Source of the DNA: Molossus alvarezi | Lineage: Eukaryota > Chordata > Mammalia > Chiroptera > Molossidae | Reading direction: 5' to 3' | Assembly: GCA_037176705.1 (NCBI GenBank) | Contig: CM073908.1 | Coordinates: 132,049,430 to 132,113,429 of the forward strand | DNA: 64,000 nucleotides | Shown here: positions 1-12,375 of the stretch, piece by piece | Numbering within the stretch: the first letter of the stretch is position 1 | Layout: each line of letters begins with the position of its first letter | The notes under the pieces: generated by a model | The model's input: only the letters and a program-made list of their open reading frames with translations | Databases searched by the model: none | Told to the model about the DNA's origin: nothing | Position numbers and translations under genes: made by a program

Positions 1-2384
1 TCCACTTCCTAAAGGGGGACGGGTATATGCATATACTATAACCAACTTGTTTTAAGCCAATGAAAACAATAGCCTTGATCACATAAGGCAAGATTACTTA
101 ATTAAATGTCTGGACTTCAAACTTCTGACAAAACTTCCATAAGCCTCAGTGAAGTCAGGTATAAAGTAATTTACCTTTGTCTCAGAGTTATCTTTACAAT
201 CAAATACTATGCTTCTTAATTCATAAATCTTGCGGAAAAGTTATAGAACTTATTCTAATAAAATGCACATAATATATACAAATTTTCATTTATAATTAGG
301 GATTCTCATCCTTGAATCCCCAGTAACAACCCTGTGCTAAACTAGTAGTCCTAAAATGTTAAGTCTGATGATACTAAAGATGACACCATTCCACTGAAGT
401 AAGTTTCCAGGGAAACAAAGCAAAACAGGCATAAATCCCAAAACTAAGAAGCCTATTTCATCTCATTGAAGGCCTGACACTACACAGAACCACAGAAAGA
501 TGTCAGTCCAGCAGGGGGTTATATCATAAACACACCTAGCTCATTCAATATCTGCACTGCAAACCCCATGCCATGGGGTTGGGCAGGTAGGGAGCCCATT
601 CAGACTCAAAAACCACAGATTTTTTGGCATCAGCATTTGAGGAAGTGTAGTTGGTCCTGAGACAACCGCTGCAACATGATTTTTTAAGCACACAGTATTT
701 ATAATTTTTAAAGCTAACCATTAAAAAAAAATCTGTAGGCAGAGATTATTTTACAAAAGATAAAAAGATTTATTTTAAATTTTTACTTAGATGACTGTAG
801 TGTTTAATAAAACTGTTCTTTTTCAAATTATTTAAAACAAATTAATGCTTATAATTCTTCAGGCTCTGCCCACAGATGACACACGTATTAAGACTTTATC
901 TGCTGAAGCGAATGAGTAAATTGCATTTAAATACCAACATTATAGGTCTATTTGTTCTGAAATCTTCCTCCCAAAGATTCCTCCGCCCTCTTGCCCTCCT
1001 CTTCTCAGCCAAGAAGGTCACCCATTCTTACTGTAGTGAAGAACTTTTGTTTTAGATGTTACTGTTAGTCATCACATTAGTCATTTACAGCTTTCTTGAA
1101 GCAATAGTGAAACCTTCTTTGACAACTCCGTTACCTGCTATGACTGGAGTTGAAATCACCCCTTCTCCACTTCAGGGTCTGCCAAACTCTCAATCCAATG
1201 ACTTACAGGATGTGTATGTATGCCCAGAGGAGAGAAAATAGCAGATAGAAACAAGTGACAGTATACTATTGTATCTCTGCTGAGTATAATCCCTCATCCG
1301 GAAAAAATTTTCTTTCCTCTGCACAATTTTCTCAGTGGTTAAACTACATTTTTTTTTGCAAAATTAAATAAGAGTTACAAAAAACACCCAAGAGGTTCAT
1401 GAAGCAGCAAGGAATGGGTATTGTAGCTCAAAGCAGCCCTTTTTTTAAGGAAAAAAAAAAAACTTTATCCCTGTACCTCTCCTTCTTCCTATGCCCCAAA
1501 CAATATGATTGTTTCAGGGGATATAATTTTACATTTCAATTTCTTCCCAACACAAGGCAGAAAAAAATTTGCAAAACTGGAGCCTGAAACCAGAAAGTCA
1601 TGCAGAGCTTTGTGTGTGCTTTGGGGGAAGGAGGGAGCGATGAACAGAAAGGAAGCAGAAACCCATTGTGCTGCTCTGGTCTGCAGCCAAACCACCCCAC
1701 TTACTCCTGCTTCTGGTGCCTCAGGGAGTTTGTTTTTCAAGCTTTTTATGGCAAAAAAGAAAAATGTATTGGAAAACGGGGGAATTATATTATTTAATCC
1801 TATCCTGGCAATCCATGACATGCAAAGATGAAGTCATGCGATTGACTTTTTAAAAAATCTTCTATGAAAGAGATTTTCATATAGAATTGCTGAATCCTCT
1901 AAAGAACAAACCACCTCAATTCTTTGATATTAAAATCTGGAGTTCATTTTTAATTTTTTCTCAACATTCAAATAAGGTTTCTTGTCTCCACTTTGCACAT
2001 TTAGAAGTAAAAGAAATGACAATATCTGCTGACATCTCAGAAATAAGTCTCATGGAGTCATGTGCTTCGTTAGATGCTGACAGGACAGTGCGGTGCCATG
2101 CTGGAACACAGAGGGCTAGCAGTGAGCAGATGCATTATAAAAGGTCAGTCTCAATTTGCTGATGCCCCTGAAGGCCAGGACCTTCTCTTTTAGAAAACCC
2201 CTCAGTCCTAGAAAACTGCAAGGTTTACAAAAGTCAGTTTGCCCTTCTGTATGTCAGACTATTTTGTTTTCATGAAAAAAGTCATGGATTAGGTATTATT
2301 TCTTTCCCAATAGTGTTATCAGAACATAATAAAATTATAAAGTTAATAATTTAGCCTGATTATGTTCTTCCCAATGGTGAGCTC
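1..2384. other. Single-copy sequence, no gene recognised
   Basis: No interspersed repeat or convincing exon was recognised here. The longest open frames are about 110 codons, lie on both strands over the same 1.5-1.8 kb segment and show no domain, so they look like chance. Composition is AT-rich with several A or T runs. It reads as ordinary intergenic or intronic mammalian DNA; a short unrecognised exon cannot be excluded. Confidence 0.5.
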
Positions 2385-2425
2385 TGATAGATGATAGATG
2401 ATGATAGATAGATAGATGATAGATT

Positions 2426-2468
<43 letters not shown>

Positions 2469-2490
2469 GATAGATAGGTGATAGATTGAT
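2385..2490. repeat. (GATA)n microsatellite
   Basis: A run of gata/tagatgata units, imperfect at the edges and pure in the middle. It should be length-polymorphic between individuals. The next 100 bases are AT-rich and contain a short inverted repeat with tatgttacat and its complement as arms. Confidence 0.95.
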
Positions 2491-2922
2491 TTTTAAATTC
2501 TGTGTAATAGATCACTTATAGTATATGTTACATTACATATATTTAATGTTATATATACACCTATATGTAACATAATACATAATAAGCATATAACATTCAA
2601 ATGTACATATACTTTTATATTTCAAGCATCTAGCAGCAGTTTGACAACTTCTAGCTTTCTCAAACTAATGAAAACGCACATTACTTATAGTGAGAACAAA
2701 AAAATATACTGTTAGGAACCTGGTTTATATTTCTATGACTGTGTTATATCAGGAGTAAGTAATAGAAACTTTGGGTTCAAGTAAACAAAAACAAGATAAC
2801 AATAAAAGAGCCTTACTGATAAAACAATGTAAATCTATTGATTTATTGTCAGGCAAGTTTCTGTTACTATAGCAGATGCTCCATTAATAAGTGGGTTGAT
2901 CCCTTCCATAGACAAATAATAC

Positions 2923-3209
2923 TTTTTTGTTGTTGTTAATCCTCACCCGAGGATCTTTTTTCCATTGATTTTTAGAGGAAGTGGAAGGGAGGGAGCAAGG
3001 GAGGGAGGAGGAAGATGGGGAGAAAGAGAGAGAGAGAGAGAGAGATGTGAGAGAGAGTGACACATCAATTGGTTGCCTCCTGCATGTGCCCCAACCGAGG
3101 CTGGGTATAGAACCTGCAACCCAGGTACATACCCTTGTCCAGGAATTGAACCTGCAACCCTTTGATGCGTGGGTGGACTCTCTAACCACTTAGCCACACC
3201 AACCAGGGC
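2923..3209 (-). mobile_element. VES SINE (older subtype)
   Basis: On the minus strand it starts ggccctggttggtgtggct, has a B-box-like ggttcaattcc, a long CT-rich tract (GA-rich on plus), and a tail with a cctcgggtgagg motif and A-rich end. It is flanked by near-identical caaataatac / caaataagac, a diverged target-site duplication. The duplicated tRNA-like block (two aggtt... segments) marks the older subtype. Non-coding, tRNA-derived, mobilised by L1. Confidence 0.9.
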
Positions 3210-3447
3210 CAAATAAGACATTTAAATGTTATCAATAAGGATGCTAGGTATCAAAACTCCCAACACCCAGTGTATGTTTTTTTAACTTTTTATACTAAAG
3301 CATGTGAGAGTATTTCAAGACCAATTAGACAAATTAATTATATATGGCATTACAAGTAGCTCCGATTCATGACACTGTTACCAAGTGTGTGGAAACTCAC
3401 CAAAACTCACAGTAACAGAATGAGTCGTTAACTTTTCTCCAAAAAAG

Positions 3448-3540
3448 CACTCATTCATTTACCATTGATTATGTGCCTAAGATATGCCAGACTCTGTGCC
3501 AGGTATAAAATATCACACTAGGTCTAAACTCTGTCCTTGA
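3448..3540 (-). repeat. L2-like ancient LINE fragment
   Basis: The plus strand reads like the reverse complement of an L2 3' end: cattcattta followed by a diverged attgattatgtgcctaagatatgccag core. Short and heavily diverged, recognised by eye only. Confidence 0.45.
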
Positions 3541-3713
3541 ATATTTTGATTGAGCATACTTAATTCTCTGGGTTTCAATGAGCACTTGAGGCTCTGTAAA
3601 CTTAGGAAAAAACAAAGTACAAAGTATTTTCTGTTTAATTTTCCATTAGTTATATCAATAAATTTTCAGAGCCATAAAATATATTTTTATGTTTATGAAG
3701 AATATTTAAAGTA

Positions 3714-4016
3714 CACATGCTTCTCAACATATGATGGGGTTGCATCCCGATAAACCCACCATAAATTTAAAATATAGCAAGTAAAAAATGCACTTAATTC
3801 ACCTAGCCTACATCATAGCTTAGTCTAGCCTACCTTAAACATGCTCAGAACACTTACATTAGCCTACAGTTGGGCAAAATCATCTAACACAAAGCCTATT
3901 TTATAATAAAGTATTGAATAATCTCATGTAAGATATTATGTGTGTGGCTTTCAAATCATCGTAAAGTTGAAAAAAGCATAGGTCAAACCATGGTAAGTCA
4001 AATACAATTCCATCTG
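3714..4016 (-). mobile_element. MER2-type Tigger MITE (TcMar), internally deleted
   Basis: The ends read catgcttctcaacatatgatgg and ...tggtaagtcaaatacaattccatctg, the decayed ends of MER2. The middle keeps the MER2 core around acatcatagcttagtctagcc and caaagcctattttataataaagt. A TA dinucleotide flanks both ends, as expected for a Tc1/mariner-type insertion. Part of the usual interior between about 3935 and 3950 is missing. Non-autonomous, no coding capacity. Strand assignment follows the usual MER2 orientation and is less certain than the family. Confidence 0.85.
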
Positions 4017-4018
4017 TA

Positions 4019-6925
4019 TTGGAATCTCCTTAAACCTACAATCTTCCTTTCTTTTAATAATTTGAGAGCACGAATCTCTATCAAACCTCTCTGCCATTGC
4101 TTTACTCAAATAGTTGTAATATTTTTGTTTGACATCTCCTCTCTTTAGGATATAATCTGTTGAAGTTAGCAGCAGCCTGGCTATGTACCTTGTGAAATTC
4201 TACATCACTGGAGGTAGATATAAATCCAACAACCACAGAAATCACAGCTTTCAATAGCAAAACTAAGGAGACAACAGTACTAGAGATGCAAATAAGGGCA
4301 TTTTCTACCTTTTTTCTGCAGCCAAGTTCAGAATATGAGATCAAGTTGCCTACTTTCCAGAAATTAGAGCCAAGGAAGCCAGCCAACTTCTTCAAAGGCA
4401 CTTTAAAAGAAGAATTTGTTCAGTCTCTGCCTTCGCCCAGAAGCATCTTGAAATGAAAGAAGGAACCATAAGAAAACATAAAAACTTAGATATGTTCTCC
4501 ATTTCCAGTAGAAGACTTCGTTATGAATGGCTGCATTTTTACTCTTAAGCACCTAATTCAAATAATAGATCTTAAAAATCTAAACTCTGAAACTTTCTTT
4601 AAAAGGCCACAAGAGCTATTGAAATAGTGACATTTTACTATAAATCATTTTCTACTGATCAACTTAGCTTTTTCTTAGAGATACCAGAATTTTAGTCACC
4701 AGCCTCAGATGTCAGGTTCACTCCTATTAATAGGAGTTACTTGTGGACCTCCCTTGGTATGTACAGAATTTATCTTTACCATCAATTCTTTTTTTCTCAA
4801 TTCATTTTTGTTTTTTATATTTTTGTCACAGTCTGCACATCTACTTCTATTATATCTTCACTCTCATAGTTACTATAAGCAAAATATGTATCTGTAACAA
4901 CTTGGTTGTTAAAAACACAGAAAGACTAGATTTTAGGCTTAAAGAAATATCAACCACACAAACCCTTCTACACAAGGATCTTAGAGTTTCGGCTTGAAAG
5001 TGTGATGAGGCAATGTTCTCAAACAAAATATAGGTTTGATCCCTGGATCGCATTGGTAAACAGTAAAAGAAATGAACATGAGATAAATATGCTAAGGTGT
5101 CCTCAAATACCTCAGTTGCTAATGTGATGAAGACCTTATGGGCCCTAAAGACAAATTGTATGTGAGGTTAATATTTTAGTTTGGCAAATCTCCATTTTTT
5201 GGGGGGTGTAGTAGGATGGGGGTTGGCACTAAACGTTTTTGACATGGTTGAAAGAGAAGGATTTAAGTCGAATTCATTATCTCTTTAGTGCAGAAGTCTG
5301 GGAAACGAAGAGGCTAGACCAGGGAGACTGAATCCAGCTAGCATTTCTTTTTGTTTTTCAAGCTGCCCTGACAATAATGCGGCAGGGTGAAAAGATCAGG
5401 AACACTTTATACACATTGTGCTAATTACTGCAAGTACTTAAAGTTGTAATTAGCTTATTATACTGCAGAGATCCTAACATGGCATGTCTTTCAAAAGAAT
5501 TTCTCTCCAGATCATTAGTGGGAAAGCTAACAACATCTGCTTCAAATAAAATCAACCAATTAGCACAGGCAACTCCACATAGTTTGCAATCAGAGAATTA
5601 TATTGTGCCAAGTGCTAATTTCAATGTGAATGCTATCTCCTTCTCATATCCCACGCTTCTCTGCCAGCACAGCTGGTGTTTAACACCACTGACTTCAGCA
5701 AAGTCTCCAAAAACTTATGTTAATTTGAAATAACCTAATCAGAAGTGTGCAATACAGACTGAGGTTGATCTTAGCTTAATTAAAACTGACCTTGTCATTT
5801 CACTGCCTATAAAACACCATTATCTCACCATTTATCGCTCAACTACCACAAATATTCCATTTATGTGAAAATCCTGGAAGATGAGTTCCAAACCACTAGA
5901 GCTATTTTCAGAAGTTTCGTGAGCACTGGAGTTTAATGGAAGGAGAGGTCTGCCTATAAGTACCGGGCAACAATAAAGGTAATTCAGCAGACTCAAAATA
6001 ACTTGTCAGCCCTACCCATGAAGGCTGCTTCTGCCCACTTCCGTTGGCTTGAATGGCACATTCACTCCAGAGACTGACAGGCATTAACAGATGTGAAGGC
6101 TTTCATTTTAAAATTAATATCTCACCCAGTACCTTTCAGCAAGCTGAATCGTTCAATCAATAAGCATGACATGGCAGGTGTGATGTGTACAAAGCACTAA
6201 ATTCTTCTGCCAAAGGTACTAGAAAACATCTGCTCACATGCGTGTGTGTGCATGTCAATGGATGAACTGCTGAGAAAAATGATTGCAAGTTGAATATGTA
6301 ATGTACTTGTATTCACCGAGATAAAATTAAAAACAAAGTAAGATCATATTTTTATAGTGTATACCTTCCATCAAATACACCTTGTTTAACCTGCCTTGAG
6401 TCTATAATGCTGTGTTTTTATATGTACATGGTCAAATGTCTGTCAAATTATGTAGCCACCATTCTGGTTTTCTGCTCATTACCATGGTTTAAACAGTATC
6501 TCCTGGTTCTCCTCCTAGGCTTTGTTTGTTTATTTTCATACCATCTTGGTCTAGAAAGTATTTGTGGCAATGCTACAAGCATTGAAAAACTTATCTGGGA
6601 AATAATTCAAATGATTTACATCAGGAAGACTTTTTAGTTGTCCACAGATAAATTGTTTAGCTACAACTCAACATATATGCTGATGCTTCTCTTCCGGTCA
6701 AGCAAGGCTTCCTTTTGCTCTTGTTCTATCCACCTAGCCAAACCCAATCTCTCATGGCCATAGCCCACACTGACATCACTCCATGCCATTTATTTGCTAG
6801 GTCAATTATTTAGATACAATCAGATATTGACTATCTTCAATTGTTTAGTGTGTTCTTGTTTTATCTTGACCATCATGGACACCCTCTGGTCTTGTAAAAC
6901 AAACAGAAGATGTGGTATGAATATA
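4019..6925. other. Single-copy sequence, no gene recognised
   Basis: No repeat family was recognised. Open frames are under 100 codons and overlap on both strands without domains. About 5270-6130 stands out as repeat-free with many TAATTA-type motifs and is listed separately. Confidence 0.5.
5270..6130. promoter_or_regulatory. Candidate conserved non-coding element
   Basis: A repeat-free block with clustered homeodomain-type cores: gctaattactg near 5420, ttgtaattagctt near 5445, ccaattagcac near 5555, tgctaatttc near 5614 and cttaattaaaac near 5776. No long open frame explains it. Conservation cannot be seen from one genome, so this is inference from motif density and absence of decayed repeats; an AT-rich chance cluster is the alternative. 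Confidence 0.25.
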
Positions 6926-6929
6926 ACTG

Positions 6930-7115
6930 AATTCTTATCTTGGTTCACTGACTCTATTATGTTGGACAAGTGTGACCTTGAACCATACACCAAATTATCC
7001 AAACCTAGGTCTCCTCATCTAAAGTTAATATTATCAACCTCAGAGAGTTAATTTTGAGGATTAAGAGATATAATAGATGTGACAGAATCTAAGAGTTCAA
7101 CCTATGTTTATTGAA
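6930..7115 (+). repeat. MIR SINE
   Basis: Shows the MIR order: a gacaagtgtgaccttgaacc core, a diverged cctcatctaaagttaat, gaggattaagagatataat, and a 3' end like ttcaacctatgtttattgaatg. Ancient mammal-wide SINE; no TSD remains visible. Confidence 0.7.
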
Positions 7116-7650
7116 TGAGGTCCATGAGAGGTAACCAAAGAGTTGGTGAATTATTGGTTGGAAAAATAAGACCATCAGGAAAGACATTTAAAATTAAGAA
7201 AACAGGAAGTGGCCATTTGATAATGTTCATATGTTTAGTATATGTGCAAAAAGAGAGGGGTTATTTACATTCCAAACCCTATTTCAAAACTAAAAAATGG
7301 TATTCAGGCACAAAAGAACAAAGCCCACTTCAATTTCAGCTGATATAGGAGAGTGAAAATGTCTCCCTCTTATTCAGAAGATTAGGGCCCTGTGAGAAAA
7401 TGTTGATATAACTGGTGGAAATGAATGCTTCACATAGTAATGCTAAGTGCTAACTTTCCTAAAGAGGGACCAGGATGAAGAGCTTCTGATTCTTTCCAAA
7501 GAGAAGTTGAAATTGCTATGCCATGACAGTTGTTTAGACAACGTCACCACTCACACTAATCTAGCTGAGGATATTATAACTTGATGAGAAATTTCAATTC
7601 CAGATTTATAAATGTCACGTGATTTCATTCACTCATTCATCAAAAATTTA
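7116..7650. other. Single-copy sequence, no gene recognised
   Basis: No repeat or exon recognised. A 77-codon frame at the start has no domain signature. Confidence 0.45.
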
Positions 7651-7654
7651 CTCT

Positions 7655-7835
7655 TTCCAACTTGTGTGATCTTAAGCAAGTTACTTCACTTGAAGTTTCA
7701 GACTGCTTCTCTGTAAAATTATAATGACAATATCTACCATTTTGGTTGGTGGGTATATTATAAGAAGATAATCCATGATGGATGTTTAGTGTTTTGCCTG
7801 GTACTTAGTAAATACCATGTCATTAATAGCTAATC
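7655..7835 (+). repeat. MIR SINE
   Basis: Contains cttgtgtgatcttaagcaag, then ttacttcacttga, ctctgtaaaattataatgac and a 3' end like tgcctggtacttagtaaatacc, all matching MIR order. Heavily diverged and without a visible TSD. Confidence 0.75.
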
Positions 7836-7884
7836 ATGATATTCTTGCTACTTTATTCCTGCTGCTACAAAAAGAAGTGATTTT

Positions 7885-8150
7885 TATGTCCTAGAATGAG
7901 CCTGAATATTTTCAGATTTCAGATATCACCTCCTCTATGGGTCTTCCCCCCATGTTGATTTACCCTCTCTCTGATTTCACAGAACATTGTCCATATTTTT
8001 ATTGTAGCACTTAGCATGCCATATAGTAGTAATTTATTTAGATTATTGTTTTCCTTCCAAATGTTTTACCTACTCAAAAGCAGTAATTTTAATCTCATTA
8101 ATCTTTTTGGCCCCAATGTTGATCAAGTGTTGCACATAGTACATATATTG
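7885..8150 (+). repeat. L2 LINE 3' fragment
   Basis: Matches the order of the L2 3' region: a cacctcctctatgggtcttcc segment, then tgtagcacttagcatgcc, then a decayed stretch ending gttgcacatagtacat. No coding capacity. The 3' side abuts a VES insertion. Confidence 0.65.
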
Positions 8151-8175
8151 TCATGATATATAAAAATAAAAACAT

Positions 8176-8416
8176 GCCCCGATCAGTTTGGCTCAGCAGT
8201 TAGAGCGTCGGCCCGCAGACCAGAGAGTACTGGGTTCTGTTCCTGCTAAGGGTGTGTACCTTGGTTGCAGTTTGTCCCTGGTCCTGGTTGGGGTCATGTG
8301 GGTAGCAACCAGTCAATGTGTCTCTCACATCGATGGTTCTCTCCGCCTCCCCTTCTCCCTCCTGCTCTATCTGAAGATAAATGCAAAAGTGTCCTTGGGT
8401 GAGGATAAAAAAAAAA
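8176..8416 (+). mobile_element. VES SINE (younger subtype)
   Basis: Head gccccgatcagtttggctcag, then a tRNA-like block, the gcagtttgtccctgg linker, cacatcgatgg, a CT tract, gaagataaatgcaaaagtgt and an A run. The B box is decayed (gttctgttcct). No clean TSD was identified; nearby gatatata strings on both sides are only suggestive. Confidence 0.92.
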
Positions 8417-8880
8417 GATATATACATTACAAACATTATTCTAAAATACCACAGACCTCTGAATTTTAGAATACCAATCTTAGAAATCAATGAACTTTAA
8501 ATATAACACAAGGTGTTGATTTTAAACTTTTGACATTTCTGAAGTTTTTCCCTGGGCTATCATGGTTCCCTTAGAGTCATTTGTGGACCAATGAATTCAG
8601 TCAGAAGGATTCTATTAAAGTTTTCCATTTTTACTACCACAGGGCAATTAAATAAGGAACTTTGCTAATGAAAATCCTTTCCCAAAAAAGCCCAAATTTG
8701 GTGAAAGTAGCTACTGCAGAGCAGGACAGCAGATGGACACAATTGAGACATATATATAGGCAGGATAGTTCCATCACTGTTTTTACTGAATCAGTCCTAT
8801 ATTATTTTTACTATTATTAATATAATTATTATATAGGTTACTTAGGAAATCCATATGAAACAGACTCCAAATCAGAAATT
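8417..8880. other. Single-copy sequence, no gene recognised
   Basis: AT-rich and unrecognised, ending at the A/T-rich border of the next L1 fragment. Confidence 0.4.
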
Positions 8881-8890
8881 TGCAGCTAAT

Positions 8891-9622
8891 ATTTTTTTAA
8901 TTTATTTATTTTTGTTACAGATGTGTCTCTTTTTTTCCCCCATTGACACCCTCCTCCCAATCCCACCCCCCCCAAGCATTATTGTGTATGTCCTTGTTTA
9001 CACATACATGCATAAAAGTTCTGTGGTTTATCTCTTCCCTCCCCCCCAACATCCACCTCTACTGAGGTTTGTCAGTCTGCACCCCACTTCCATGTCTCTG
9101 AGTCTATTTTGTTCCTCAGCTTGTTTTGTTCATTATATTCCACAGATAAGTGAGATCATGTGATATTTGTCTTTCTCTGATTGGCTTCTTTCCCTTAGGA
9201 TAATACTCTCCAGGTCCCGCCATGTCATCTAAAAGGATAAGAGATCTTTCTTTATTACAGCTGCATAGTGTTCCATTGTGTAAATGCACCATTGCTTTTT
9301 TATCCACTCATCTATTGATGAACACTTGGGCTGTTTCCAGATCTTAGCAATTATAAATAGTACTGCTATGAACATAGGGGTACATATATTCTTTCTGATG
9401 GGTGTTTCAAGCTTCTTATGGTATATTCCTAGAAGTGAGATCACTGGATCAAATGGCACTTCAATTTTTAATTTTTTGAGGTAACACCACGTTGTTTTCC
9501 ATCGTGGCTGCACCAGTCTGCATTCCCACCAGCAGTGTACTAGTGTCCCCTTTTCTCCACACCCTTGCCAGCACTTGTTTGATGATTTGTTGATGGTAGC
9601 CATTCTGGTAGGTGTGAGGTGA
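8891..9622 (-). mobile_element. L1 3' fragment, 5'-truncated
   Basis: On the minus strand this is the end of L1 ORF2 (zinc-knuckle region, residues like CWQGCGEKG, then the [14 protein letters not shown] segment), the ORF2 stop and a short 3' UTR, with the A-rich end at about 8891. Flanks tgcagctaat / tgcaactaat (8881-8890, 9623-9632) differ at one base and fit a TSD. The frame is broken. It belongs to the same general family as the copies at 14.9 and 24.5 kb but is more diverged. Confidence 0.9.
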
Positions 9623-9632
9623 TGCAACTAAT

Positions 9633-10904
9633 CTCTTAGACATGGTAGAAAGCTTTCCCATAAAAATCTTCATTTTTTTTCTCAGAGAAGCATTTAGATG
9701 GAAATATAGCTAGTTAGATCCAAAGGACAAAAGGAAACCTGTATCCACTGAAACACCATTTATCCCAAATAAATATAAATTAAAATAGCTTAAGGGTCAA
9801 AAAATTTAATTGGTGTTCATATGACCTTAGGTTATTGAATCAACAGATGCATGTGTTCTATAGTTTAGAACATCTAATTTTATCATCTAATAATTTTAAC
9901 ACTGGTAAATTGTAAATGATTTAACTCTATAGTGACCATTATAGCTTTTCCAAGACCACCTCAATTGCACATTTTCTAGTGTTATATAAGTAGAGATGTA
10001 TTTGTCAGATCATATACACCAAATTTTTTATTCTCCATATTTAATTGTGAGTCCTAAGTTAATTAGAATGTGTAATGAACTAGAAATTTCATTCCAGGTC
10101 ATTGGTATTGTGCTTCCAAACTTAAGTATCTGATTTGTGCTTTAAAATAAATATTTGTATGTCATCTGTGTATCACTTTATATATGGATTTATTGAAAAG
10201 AAATGAGAAAATTCCCAAGAATGGATTTGGGGCAACTTTGCTGCAGCACAAATTGGTAATCACAGAAATTCCCCTACTGTCCTTTTCTCAGTTGTATTAG
10301 CTCTTTTATCCTTCTACTTCTCTTACCACATATAAGCCTTTTTACTGCCCATGTTATAACAACTTCCATTCCAAAAAGCCCAGACAATGGATGATATTTA
10401 CTTGCTGTTTGCAAACAACAGAATCCACAGTGTTGCCAGCAGATGCCCTTGATTCACTGTGAATGAGGAAGGGAATTATAGTAAATCAGTGTGCATTGTG
10501 TGTCCAGCTGAGATGGATTCCGGCAGAGCAGGCTCTAGGCAAAATTTCAGAGCACAAAAGTTTATCTTCTGGGCCTCTCCCACTACAGTGCATCCCTTTG
10601 AGGCCAACCATCTCTTTGTACCTCTGTTCAAGATATATCCACTTTTCAACTCTTCAAAACCATCTTTCATTTTTCTCAAGACCTGCTAGTTCATCTGATA
10701 AAATGAATTTAGACTGATAGCCAATGTCATACTTCCCAGAAAATCTTGTATTTCAATAAGGAACGTCTAGAGATTGAATATCATAACCTAAATCAATAGT
10801 TTTCTAAAACAAAACAAAAAATGCTTTGTACAACATCATGTCAGTGAAGGACTATTTATCAAGAACTGGTAAGGGTCTAAGATTTTATCCTACTTGCAAA
10901 CTGA
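9633..10904. other. Single-copy sequence, no gene recognised
   Basis: AT-rich, no repeat recognised. Overlapping frames of 76-84 codons on the plus strand and 67 on the minus strand near 10.46-10.72 kb have no domain or supporting signal. Confidence 0.45.
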
Positions 10905-10974
10905 CAAATTGACCTGCCACAGTTTCATAGATACTGGCAGAGGATAGGAGACTCTGGGATCTGAAACAAGCAGC

Positions 10975-10980
10975 TTTATT
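10975..10980 (-). terminator. LTR polyadenylation signal AATAAA
   Basis: tttatt on plus, AATAAA on minus, inside gtaataaagctgcttg. It follows the TATA-like box at a distance typical of a retroviral R region. Confidence 0.5.
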
Positions 10981-11104
10981 ACACACAGCACAATTTCTCT
11001 TATTTCACATGTCCCACAGAGTGACACAGAGGGGCTCCAATGGATGCTCACCTGCAGTGGGTGTACACCACAGCTGAGAAACCCCAACTTCAGGGAACCT
11101 GAAT

Positions 11105-11114
11105 GTTTTATAAT
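11105..11114 (-). promoter_or_regulatory. LTR TATA-like box
   Basis: Minus strand attataaaac, with a CCAAT box about 30 bases upstream at 11142-11148. Part of the proposed LTR U3; any present activity is unknown. Confidence 0.45.
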
Positions 11115-11447
11115 AGGTAATCAACATGCCTGTCCTTTTCCCCATTGGGATAAATTGTTTCTATTATGCCAGACACTAAACAAATCTGCCTTACCCAGAA
11201 CATGTCCAGAACAAAGGCCAATCAGTGTCTCTGCTCACAAGATATGCAAAAACAAGAGACACATGGAAAATTGTCTCCCAACATTTTTCAGAAAGAGATT
11301 TTCTCTGGCTATTCCAAATAATATCATACAGACCGGTGGTTCTCATCTGGAAAACTAATAAATGTGCATATTCCTGGACAAAGTTATTTTGCTTTCCTAA
11401 GCTCAAGATTCGGAACCAGGGGTGAGGGGGTATGGTCCTACACAAAC

Positions 11448-12140
11448 CCAATCTGAGAGGTGAAGTTCAAGCTTAATAAAATGCCCCTGTTTTCATTTGT
11501 TCCTTTCTTCTATTGAGCTCCATTTCACCCTGCCCTTGAGACAGAACATGGCTGAAATTGGATTCTACAATAAATACAATAAATAGCAAGTTTTTACTTG
11601 AAAAACTTTTATATGATTTTATGCTATTCTGAGAAATTAGGCCAAATTATAGCTTTATTTTTATAAATAGAGTTTTTATTAACCTTAGCGACCATGGCAC
11701 ATGAGTCCCTAGAGATACCAATAAATATATTGTTATTTATAATTTTTTAAGCATGACACATACCATGTGTGGTATATACATTTAATGCTATCTGAGATCA
11801 AAATTAAAGCTACCAATTGAAAACAGGGAAGCAGAGCCTACACTTGGAAGGATAATGATCCTTTTTCACTCTTCAACTTCTCTATTCTATGTGATTATTT
11901 TATTCATGTTTCTTTGAGACATCCTACTCTATGAACATCCATTAGATAAATTTTTGTTTTTTACATAAAAATTTTATTATTTTTATAAAATTTATCCAAG
12001 CCTATTATTTTTTAAAATAATTAGAAAGTATTAGAAGGCAAATAATCACCCCCAAGTCACTTCAAACAGAAATAAACATTGTTAATATTAGGTGACCAAT
12101 ATGCAAACTTCTTTGACTGTAAAGTTGAGATGGATAGGTA
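11448..12140. other. Single-copy sequence, no gene recognised
   Basis: AT-rich, no repeat recognised, including runs of weakly structured A/T at 11.94-12.03 kb. Confidence 0.4.
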
Positions 12141-12149
12141 GGTATATAT

Positions 12150-12375
12150 ATTTTTTAGACAGAGAAAGAAATAGAGTCAGAGGAGTCGGGGATGGGGGAC
12201 TGTATAAAGGAAGGTGAAGGGATTAGTTAAAGAATATAACATTATATGCGTAGCCCATGGACAACAGTGTAGTGAGGGCCAAGGGAGGGGGGCCTGGGGC
12301 TGGATGGAGATGGTCAAAAGGGAGAAAAAAGGACATTTGTAATAGTGTCAACAATAAAAAAAATAAGAAAAAAAG
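12150..12375 (+). mobile_element. L1 3' UTR fragment (older bat-type L1)
   Basis: Contains a purine-rich G tract, then tagcccatggacaacagtgtag, then ggacatttgtaatagtgtcaacaataaaa, the same order as the 3' UTR at 51.5 kb. Only the 3' end is present. Confidence 0.65.

Larger units (their letters stand above)
10910..11442 (-). mobile_element. Probable solo LTR of an endogenous retrovirus
   Basis: Read on the minus strand it has tgt...tca ends at 11442 and 10910, a CCAAT box (11142-11148), a TATA-like attataaaac (11105-11114) and an AATAAA signal (10975-10980) about 130 bases downstream, the U3-R-U5 order of an LTR. The 5-bp flanks caaat (10905-10909) and caaac (11443-11447) differ at one base and fit a TSD. 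No gag, pol or env lies alongside. I do not recognise the family; ERV1 class is a guess. Confidence 0.55.

Noticed and set aside
2385..2490. Short regular repeats as a CRISPR-like array
   Set aside because: Simple tetranucleotide microsatellite without spacers; the genome is eukaryotic.
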